Origin: Idiomarina xiamenensis 10-D-4
Lineage (GTDB): Bacteria; Pseudomonadota; Gammaproteobacteria; Enterobacterales; Alteromonadaceae
Assembly (NCBI RefSeq): GCF_000299895.1
Contig: NZ_AMRG01000009.1
Location: forward strand, 62,001-126,000
Length of the DNA stretch: 64,000 bases
Direction: 5' to 3'
Shown one piece after another: positions 38,073 through 44,086 of the stretch. The notes under the pieces were generated by a model. It was not told where the DNA came from and did no database searches. It worked only from the letters and a program-made list of their open reading frames with translations. A program made the position numbers and the translations under genes. Each line of letters begins with the position of its first letter. Position 1 is the stretch's first letter.

Positions 38073-38513
38073 ATGAAAACGTTACTAAGTTTATTGGTCA
38101 TCATTGCTGCGTTAATCGCGGCTAGTCCAGTGCAAGCCAGAAACGATGTGCTGACCTTTCCGCTGGCCGATGTGATGACATCAGATAAGGCTAAAGAAGC
38201 GTTATTTGATGTACCGCTGTATTTCGCCGGAGAAGAGCATCCAGCGGTGACCTCAAGTATGGGAGAAATCACCACCAGCCGGAAAACCAATGCCTTCGGT
38301 AAGTCGGATCGTGAAGCCTGCGAGTGGGTACTTTTATCAGCGCTGAAAGTATTACAGGATAACGCCCAGAAAAAAGGTTATGACGCGGTTATCAACATCA
38401 AATCAAATTACCAACATAACGAATTTGCCAGTGCCACCGAGTTTCAGTGTGGGGCAGGGTTTTTAATGGCAGGCGTTGCGTTAAAAGGCGAACCGGTGAA
38501 GTTTGCTCAGTGA
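38073..38513 (+). CDS. Exported protein of the excinuclease-ATPase-subunit-like/YbjQ-like type, function unknown
   Basis: 146 residues with a signal peptide (cut after VQA, about 22). The mature part has two Cys (CEWVLLSALKVLQD and FQCGAGFLMAG) and the pattern KGYDAVINIKSNYQ, as in small exported proteins often labelled excinuclease ATPase subunit, a name with no functional support. It stands alone, ended by a hairpin at 38522-38554. Confidence 0.6.
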   Translation: MKTLLSLLVIIAALIAASPVQARNDVLTFPLADVMTSDKAKEALFDVPLYFAGEEHPAVTSSMGEITTSRKTNAFGKSDREACEWVLLSALKVLQDNAQKKGYDAVINIKSNYQHNEFASATEFQCGAGFLMAGVALKGEPVKFAQ

Positions 38514-38521
38514 GCGCGTTT

Positions 38522-38554
38522 AACCGAGAGGGTCTGTAGCGGACCCTCCCGGTT
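38522..38554. terminator. Hairpin between converging genes, probable bidirectional terminator
   Basis: AACCG-A-GAGGGTC and GACCCTC-C-CGGTT form a 12-bp stem with one mismatch and a 7-base loop. T-runs are short on both sides. It marks the boundary between ordinary chromosome and the AT-rich insert. Confidence 0.55.
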
Positions 38555-38562
38555 AAATCTTC

Positions 38563-39171
38563 TTATTCGCAGTTTGGAACGGTATTAACACGGCGTTGAA
38601 TGTCGTTATCTAACTCATTGATGTCCATGTTTTCCAAAAACAGGAAAAAATCGTCATCAGAGTCTGTTTTTAAATAAACATCTAGTTCGGTATTTTGCCA
38701 AGAAAAATCGTCATTACGGCAAGCTGAAAGTAGCCGGACATTCATACTTCCTGCTCCCTTATTTTCATACTTCTTGCGATAGGCTTTTACCGCTTGTTGG
38801 CCTTGAGACATAGTTACCGCATCCTGCGCTGACAACTTCATAATGGTGATTTTCTCATCGTCGGATAGGTCTTCCTTCAAATCATCAGGAATCGCATAGT
38901 TATTGTCGACGATGACTGGAAAGGAATGGGCGAAACTCACATTGGGGTCATCTGTTCTAAAACTGAAGTCTACTACGATATCCCCCTCTTGAACCGCTAT
39001 ACCTTGGGGTGTTTTAACGGCAACAATAAATTCACTGGGGTTGGTCTCTAACGGATTTAAATTAATCATTCTTATCATCGTAGTCAGCGGGATATTGCTG
39101 CATGATACAAGCATAGCCAGCGCACTGATTAATATGAATAATTTACTTTTTTTCAATATTAGCTTTAACAT
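38563..39171 (-). CDS. Lipoprotein of unknown function at the end of the peptide operon
   Basis: 202 residues. The N-terminus is a lipoprotein signal (KKSKLFILISALAMLVSC, lipobox LVSC, Cys about 24). The rest is soluble, acidic and without recognised domains, with two further Cys near residues 150 and 201. It is the last gene of the minus-strand operon, 21 bases after the isomerase stop, and shares its AT-rich composition. By position it could be an immunity, receptor or sequestering protein for the peptide product; the sequence itself does not show this. AGGAG lies upstream of the ATG. Confidence 0.6.
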   Translation of the reverse strand: MLKLILKKSKLFILISALAMLVSCSNIPLTTMIRMINLNPLETNPSEFIVAVKTPQGIAVQEGDIVVDFSFRTDDPNVSFAHSFPVIVDNNYAIPDDLKEDLSDDEKITIMKLSAQDAVTMSQGQQAVKAYRKKYENKGAGSMNVRLLSACRNDDFSWQNTELDVYLKTDSDDDFFLFLENMDINELDNDIQRRVNTVPNCE

Positions 39172-39192
39172 TAAGTAGTCACTCCTGATTTT

Positions 39193-39735
39193 TTAGGCGT
39201 TATTCCATGCCGCTATAACATCTTCCAATAAAACGGGAAACCAAGATGTGTACTCGTCCCTACTCGTTTTCATGTCTTTTAATAATTGATTAACACTTAT
39301 CCATCTCCAGTCTTCTACTTCTTCATCATTTATTTCTGGGGTGCCGTCAAAGCGACCGATAAATACTTTATTATATTCGTTTTCTATAAGGCCATTACTG
39401 CAGGGAACGTTATATATTTTTGTATGAATTTCTGCGATCTCGCATTGAAATCCCATTTCTTCTTGAAGACGGCGTTTGCCGGCTGCCGTGGTATTTTCAT
39501 TGGGAAATGGATGGCTACAACAGGTATTCGACCATAAGCCGCCTGAGTGATATTTGTTCGAGGCGCGGCGTTGTAACAATAGTTCCGATTTCTTATTAAA
39601 CACAAAAACCGAAAAAGCCGAATGTAAATCGCCGTCTATATGTGCCTGAAGTTTGTCTTTAATGCCGATAAAATTTCCGCTATTGTCGACGAGAACCACG
39701 TTATTTCTATTTGTATCTTCATTCGATTTAAGCAT
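39193..39735 (-). CDS. idi: Isopentenyl-diphosphate delta-isomerase (type 1)
   Basis: IDI interconverts IPP and DMAPP. All key features of the Nudix-type enzyme are visible: the metal-binding AHIDGDLHSAFS, the catalytic Cys in NTCCSHP (Cys73, numbering from the ATG), the Nudix helix GKRRLQEEMG, and the Glu pair in IENEYNKVF (Glu118, Glu120). 180 residues. Its place inside an operon with a polyprenyl-synthase-like gene suggests that it raises the DMAPP/IPP supply for prenyl transfer. The ATG at 39735 is preferred to a preceding TTG. Confidence 0.9.
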   Translation of the reverse strand: MLKSNEDTNRNNVVLVDNSGNFIGIKDKLQAHIDGDLHSAFSVFVFNKKSELLLQRRASNKYHSGGLWSNTCCSHPFPNENTTAAGKRRLQEEMGFQCEIAEIHTKIYNVPCSNGLIENEYNKVFIGRFDGTPEINDEEVEDWRWISVNQLLKDMKTSRDEYTSWFPVLLEDVIAAWNNA

Positions 39736-39743
39736 CAAGAATC

Positions 39744-40916
39744 CTATTCATTCGTGAGTTTCTTGGGTGTTTGAAGGTATCTACTGACGAAATTTCTAAA
39801 AATAAAGAATAATCTAATAATAAAGGCATAAAACCCAAGCGCCAGTAGGTTATCCCAAGTGAAAAAGTACCGATTAAACTGACCTGAGAAAGCATCGATA
39901 ATAAAGGATATTAAATTTTCCGGGAAATCTATAATTTCAGATGACTTGTTGTTGTATAGATATATTAATAAACAAATGATGATTAATATGTTTATAACTG
40001 GGTAAAAACTAAGCGCCAACGATTTTTTAGTCATTCGATACTGCGTTGGTTTATTTACCAAAGCATTGACAGTCTTTTTTAATTCAACCATCGATGCATT
40101 CATCAGGTTTGGTGTGTTGGTTAAGTCACTTAATATCCAATAGCCGTCGTTTCGAACAAAAGGGTTAAGCGAACGAATGGAAAATAGAAATAGGAAACAA
40201 GAGAAGCTTAATAAGATACTATCATTATTCATGATTGCAATTGCGCCGACAACTAATGAGTATAACATTTCCATATAAACGCCGGCGAAATTAACAATCT
40301 GTCTTCGAGATTTATTAAGCATCCATATACCCGAAATATCGGAATAAGCGACGGGTATAAAAAAATAAAACCCAAATCCGATTCCCTTGCTTTTCACACC
40401 AAATTTTGTACAAGCTGCCACATGACCAAATTCGTGTAGTAAGGCAGATGAAAGTAAAATGAGCAACGAAGCGGTAATATTGAATCCCGTGATACCGTAC
40501 TCGATCAAAGCAGGCATACCGATTAATAGCTGAAAAGTAAAAGCAGATGTTAATAAAACAGAAAACGCTATTTTATTAAAAAAAGGCGAGAATAGCCTCC
40601 CGATGTAGAGTGCTAACTTTGGCGATACCGCTTTAAATCTTACTGTTAAGTAGCTATTTTTATTTATTTTTTCTTCTTTTAAGAATCCCAGTTTATTGAT
40701 TTGATTCTCACTTAATAGGCAAAAGTCTTGATAGCTTAGCTTTAGTTCGGAATCTTGACAGTAACGCTCATATGCGCTTTCGTAACTGTCAGAATTATTC
40801 AAGCAGTTCAGCAGGTTGATGACATTGTCGGTAACCTGAAAATACCGGCCGCGGACTTCAACAAACCATTTCCCATCAGAATTTTTATGAGTTTCATAAG
40901 GCGCTTCTATGATCAT
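39744..40916 (-). CDS. Membrane M50 metalloprotease with N-terminal PqqD-like domain
   Basis: Residues about 15-80 resemble PqqD/RRE domains (GRYFQVTDNVINLLNCL, then a short wing and INKLGFL), the module that binds leader peptides in RiPP systems. About 105-390 hold six or more membrane segments. The zinc site HEFGH (161-165) and the second M50 motif NPFVRNDGYW (251-260, Asp257) are intact. The arrangement resembles YydH-like peptide-processing proteases. Most likely it recognises and cuts the 55-residue precursor. The gap to the upstream gene is 20 bases. 390 residues from the ATG at 40916; a GTG lies directly before. Confidence 0.8.
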   Translation of the reverse strand: MIIEAPYETHKNSDGKWFVEVRGRYFQVTDNVINLLNCLNNSDSYESAYERYCQDSELKLSYQDFCLLSENQINKLGFLKEEKINKNSYLTVRFKAVSPKLALYIGRLFSPFFNKIAFSVLLTSAFTFQLLIGMPALIEYGITGFNITASLLILLSSALLHEFGHVAACTKFGVKSKGIGFGFYFFIPVAYSDISGIWMLNKSRRQIVNFAGVYMEMLYSLVVGAIAIMNNDSILLSFSCFLFLFSIRSLNPFVRNDGYWILSDLTNTPNLMNASMVELKKTVNALVNKPTQYRMTKKSLALSFYPVINILIIICLLIYLYNNKSSEIIDFPENLISFIIDAFSGQFNRYFFTWDNLLALGFYAFIIRLFFIFRNFVSRYLQTPKKLTNE

Positions 40917-40939
40917 CACGAGTTACCTGAAGTTAACGA

Positions 40940-41839
40940 TTATACCGTGCTTGTAGTTGTTGCTTTGGGTAATAATCGTTTTACTTCCTCCCTTAATGAG
41001 TTTACTTGGTTAATACCTGAGGTAAAAATATGTGATTTAAATTTATTAACAGGCATGTTTTCTACTTCTTGTAACGACTCAGTAAAATGGCGTTCTGCCA
41101 GATCTAAGTGTTCCAAAGCAAGTCCGGACGCGAAAAAATATTTATAAAGCATTTTTCCGTTTAATGAATCACTATCTATTCCTAGATTACTTAAATATTT
41201 CTTTGTCGAGCTATTTGCGTAGGTGATTTGTGATTTATCGATGTCCGTAATAAAATCTTCAATATCATCTAGTACTTGTAAACCAACATGAAAATTCAGC
41301 AGCGATTTTTGTAATTTTTCTACATTATTTGGGTTTCCAGATGACTGACCCAGCATAAGTGGTATCAATATGACGAAAATAGATTTTCCTTCAGCGATAT
41401 AAACAAATTCATCCAAGTCTAAAGAGCGCTCCTCTAAGTAGAACCTTTTTTCCAATTCGGTTGCTTTATAGTATTTCTTTTTTATTTCTTTAAGTGCATT
41501 CCAAAGCTTGTCATCGTTTGGATAATTGGCTTGTAACTTTGTTAACGCCGTCTCATAATTGAAAACTCCCAGCTTCAGGTTGGAGGTTACGCCATCGTCA
41601 ATTATTGTATCGAATGCTAACAAGGCCCTTAAAAAGAAATAGCTTATTTCTGAGATATTTAGTAATTCTTGCTGACTAATTTTATCAGAAAATGCAGGGC
41701 TAAGACTTTCAGTTAATTGGATATAGAATTTGTGTTTATTGAAAACATCTTGGTCGCAGTAGATGGCGACTTCACTATCTGAGAATATGCCGCTATTCTC
41801 TATTTCTGATCGGTAGCTTTCTTTTATTTTGTTATCCAT
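40940..41839 (-). CDS. Polyprenyl-synthase-like protein, candidate peptide prenyltransferase (ComQ-like logic)
   Basis: An all-helical protein of 299 residues (from ATG 41839, with GAGAG upstream; a TTG lies five codons earlier). The second Asp-rich motif of trans-prenyl synthases is intact (LQVLDDIEDF, Asp191-Asp192-Asp195). The first is altered to DTIIDD (Asp77, Thr78, Asp81, Asp82), so it departs from DDxxD. The rest is far from ordinary IspA. Among known families, Bacillus ComQ is a polyprenyl-synthase homologue that prenylates Trp of the ComX peptide. With a Trp-containing peptide, an isomerase and a protease in the operon, prenylation of the peptide is the best inference. An ordinary prenyl diphosphate or terpene synthase is the alternative. 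Confidence 0.72.
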   Translation of the reverse strand: MDNKIKESYRSEIENSGIFSDSEVAIYCDQDVFNKHKFYIQLTESLSPAFSDKISQQELLNISEISYFFLRALLAFDTIIDDGVTSNLKLGVFNYETALTKLQANYPNDDKLWNALKEIKKKYYKATELEKRFYLEERSLDLDEFVYIAEGKSIFVILIPLMLGQSSGNPNNVEKLQKSLLNFHVGLQVLDDIEDFITDIDKSQITYANSSTKKYLSNLGIDSDSLNGKMLYKYFFASGLALEHLDLAERHFTESLQEVENMPVNKFKSHIFTSGINQVNSLREEVKRLLPKATTTSTV

Positions 41840-41904
41840 GGTGCTCTCATGCAATTTGGCACGGATTTTTAAAGTCTAACGACGCTTCGGTTAATCTAAT
41901 TAAG

Positions 41905-41924
41905 GAATCACGTCCGTGTGATTC
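41905..41924 (-). promoter_or_regulatory. Hairpin between precursor gene and enzyme genes, possible attenuator
   Basis: GAATCAC and GTGATTC form a perfect 7-bp stem with a 6-base loop, 39 bases after the precursor stop and about 65 before the next start. There is no good T-run, so read-through is likely. A hairpin here would favour high precursor and lower enzyme levels, as in many peptide operons. Confidence 0.45.
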
Positions 41925-41962
41925 TATGGTTGGCTGCTAGAGTCCAATCTGGCTTCTCTATG

Positions 41963-42130
41963 TTAGAAGTTGTAGCAAACTAACCCAGATGTGCAGCCAG
42001 ATCCCGCGTTCCAACCAGCTTCAACGAACTCCAAACGCTCTTCTAATTCTTCTACTTCAAAGCTGTTCATCACACTTTCTAGTTCAGTAGCTTTTTGCTC
42101 CAACGACATTTCTTTATTTTGAGTTTTCAT
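41963..42130 (-). CDS. Candidate RiPP precursor peptide (55 residues)
   Basis: The ATG at 42130 has AAAGGA 7-8 bases upstream, so I prefer it over a longer frame from 42199 whose extra residues would form a false membrane segment across the promoter. The product has an acidic, helical N-terminal part (SFEVEELEERLEFVEAG, leader-like) and a short C-terminal tail rich in Gly with one Trp, two Cys and Thr/Ser (WNAGSGCTSGLVCYNF). The Ala-Gly before Trp40 looks like a leader cleavage site. It is the first gene of the operon with the prenyl-synthase-like and PqqD-M50 proteins. Confidence 0.72.
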   Translation of the reverse strand: MKTQNKEMSLEQKATELESVMNSFEVEELEERLEFVEAGWNAGSGCTSGLVCYNF

Positions 42131-42189
42131 ATGTCTTTCCTTTTTGTATTGATAAATACGATTTAGCTGCAAGATTAACAGCACGATGA

Positions 42190-42218
42190 AAACTACCAAG
42201 GCATACGTCGTTAGTCAA
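42190..42218 (-). promoter_or_regulatory. Candidate promoter of the peptide operon
   Basis: On the minus strand TTGACT (42218-42213) and TAGTTT (42195-42190) are 17 bases apart and about 60 bases before the precursor start. The -35 element is near consensus; the -10 is weak. Confidence 0.4.
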
Positions 42219-42528
42219 TAACTAGTGTAAATAATATGTTATAAGTTTTTGGTATGTGGATTTCATCCGACCAGCACTCCCAACTTGAAGGGTTTATCAG
42301 TTAATGTGCATAGTAGTGAGTGACCCTGGCGTTTATCGCATCAATACCATAGGCACCGACTTCCGAGCTGGTTATCGTGTGCAGCCTCAACGCACTCAGA
42401 AGTCAATAGCGGGGGAGATATGTAATACTTCCAGTCTGCGAAATCCAGTCATCGACATTGGCGCGCCGAGCTTTCAAAATGGAATACACCAATACTATGG
42501 AGCCTGCAGTATTAGGAGGTATTAGCTA
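42219..42528. other. Intergenic region between the divergent peptide operon and protease gene
   Basis: The first 80 bases are AT-rich and probably hold the peptide operon promoter region. The rest (42300-42510) is less AT-rich and has an open frame of 73 codons that I do not accept as a gene. Directly before the protease start is a perfect AGGAGG ribosome binding site (42515-42520 area). No repeats or attachment site are evident. Confidence 0.45.
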
Positions 42529-43320
42529 GTGAACAATTTTAGGGTTTCGTCTTATGAGTTACAGGCGCAGCGCCACATTTACCCTTTGTATATGGCTGAT
42601 GGCAGAGGGGGATATGAATTCTCATCTACCATGACTTTTTTAAGACGAAGAAATGAAAGTTTCTGCGTTTTTGCGGCGCACGCGCTTGACCCGCGATCAG
42701 ACGACATAGATAAAATTGGTGTGTTTTCAACTGACGGTGAGTTTAAAGCTATTTCAGAGTATTCAATAGCTCACAAAATATGTCGAAAACGTGATTTGGT
42801 TGCATGTCGTACTAGCGCACCATTTGAATATAAAAATTACTTTGACCTGGATGCGGTCAAGTCTTCCAGCGAATGGGTTGAAGGGGGCTTTGGATGGATC
42901 GGGTTCCCTAAGAAAAAGGCTGTAGAAAAAATTCATTGCACCAAGTCTAATAAAGAACAGCTGCAAAAATATCTTGTCGATGGCGAGCAAGGATCAAAAA
43001 AGTGGACGAATGCGGAATTCCTATTGCTTGGGGCTGAGATGCAATCTGAAACTGACCAGATAATCACGGGAGTGTTTGAAAATAAAGACGTGAATTACAC
43101 ACATGCTGGATTCAAGTCTAACGGTTATTCATTAAGAGGAATGAGTGGTGGTGCCTTGTTCAGGGGACCCAATAAAATTAATACTGACCCGCCTTGCCTA
43201 AACGACTACTTTGATTTTATTGGTATAGGACTCGAATATGACAATCGCGAAGTAGTTAGGGGCGCGTCCAGAGCCGCCGTTAAAGAACTTCTTGATGAAG
43301 TGCTTAGCTGGCCTGTCTAA
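42529..43320 (+). CDS. Cytoplasmic trypsin-like serine protease
   Basis: 263 residues starting at GTG, chosen because a perfect AGGAGG lies 9-10 bases before it. The chymotrypsin-fold triad can be placed: His51 in FAAHALD, Asp89 in RKRDLVACR and Ser206 in RGMSGGALF, in the right order and spacing. There is no signal peptide or membrane segment, so it acts in the cytoplasm. The gene is AT-rich like the peptide operon, which diverges from it. It might belong to that system or be a separate defence-type cargo of the same insert; neither is shown. Confidence 0.62.
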   Translation: MNNFRVSSYELQAQRHIYPLYMADGRGGYEFSSTMTFLRRRNESFCVFAAHALDPRSDDIDKIGVFSTDGEFKAISEYSIAHKICRKRDLVACRTSAPFEYKNYFDLDAVKSSSEWVEGGFGWIGFPKKKAVEKIHCTKSNKEQLQKYLVDGEQGSKKWTNAEFLLLGAEMQSETDQIITGVFENKDVNYTHAGFKSNGYSLRGMSGGALFRGPNKINTDPPCLNDYFDFIGIGLEYDNREVVRGASRAAVKELLDEVLSWPV

Positions 43321-43367
43321 CAAAACGCCTGCTAAAAAGATTGACACCTGGAGTCAATGAATCGTCA

Positions 43368-43940
43368 TCATTGAATTTCAATATGCCGGTTTTCAAGACC
43401 GTTAGCTTCGCGTTGCTGCTCGATTTGAGCTTTACTGGCGGCTAAATCATCGCGCATCGACTGTAAGCCATCGACGACCTCGTTATACGTGGCTTGGTGC
43501 TGTTGCTTACCCATAAAATTGTCGGGATGCTGCTGGTGCCAAGTAATGGCTTGGTCAATGATAGTCACCCAGGCATCGACGTCGGCACCAATATAACCAT
43601 TCAGTGGGCGGCCGACGACCTCCATTAGCGAACTGAACAGTGCTGGATCAGCGGAAGGCTCAAAATCAGGGTTGGCTTTCAAGTATGCACGGTAGCGTAT
43701 TTGGCCGATATAAAACCAACGTACAGCGGCTTGTTTTTGCGCCTCTGAACCTTGCGCAAAGAGCCGTGAAGCCAGTTCAAAGTAAGCGCTTGGATGACTA
43801 TCGGTTAGGCTGTTCTGTAGCTCTTGCATCGTGCTATTGCTAACCTGAGGTGGTGTGTTTTGTGCGATGGCGTTATTGGCAGTCGCTGTGGTCAGTAGCA
43901 CGACGATGGCTGAACATAATGAGCGTTTTATTGCCATCAT
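43368..43940 (-). CDS. Exported protein of unknown function
   Basis: About 190 residues from the ATG at 43940, where AAAGG precedes and a signal peptide begins (MMAIKRSLCSAIVVLLTTATA, cut near AIAQ). The mature part is helical and Ala/Gln-rich, with ELASRLFAQGSEAQKQAAVRWFYIGQIRYRAYL resembling a Sel1/TPR-like helix pair, and a coiled-coil C-terminus. Composition is like the chromosome, not the insert. Upstream in-frame ATGs (43958-43997) are less plausible. Function not recognised. Confidence 0.6.
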   Translation of the reverse strand: MMAIKRSLCSAIVVLLTTATANNAIAQNTPPQVSNSTMQELQNSLTDSHPSAYFELASRLFAQGSEAQKQAAVRWFYIGQIRYRAYLKANPDFEPSADPALFSSLMEVVGRPLNGYIGADVDAWVTIIDQAITWHQQHPDNFMGKQQHQATYNEVVDGLQSMRDDLAASKAQIEQQREANGLENRHIEIQ

Positions 43941-44086
43941 AATGCTGGCGCCTTTCATGTTCATGATTGTTCCGTTAACACATTGTAAATTATCCATTTC
44001 TTACTGCTCCATCGTGTCAATTTATCAGCCTAGCTGATAACCTCGCCAATTAATAGTGAGGATTCATCGGCTTAAGGACTTCGTTA

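Noticed and set aside
38563-42130. Simple carotenoid or terpene cluster
   Set aside because: IDI and a prenyl-synthase-like gene would allow it, but there is no phytoene synthase, cyclase or desaturase, while a peptide gene and a PqqD-M50 protease are present.
42131-42199. Longer start for the precursor peptide (78 residues with a hydrophobic N-terminus)
   Set aside because: The extra 23 codons cover the promoter -10 region and the AAAGGA site; the internal ATG at 42130 has the right spacing to that site.
42304-42525. Open frame of 73 codons before the trypsin-like gene
   Set aside because: No convincing ribosome binding site and no recognisable protein pattern. It ends just before a strong RBS for the next gene. 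It could be a decayed remnant, but the sequence does not show this.
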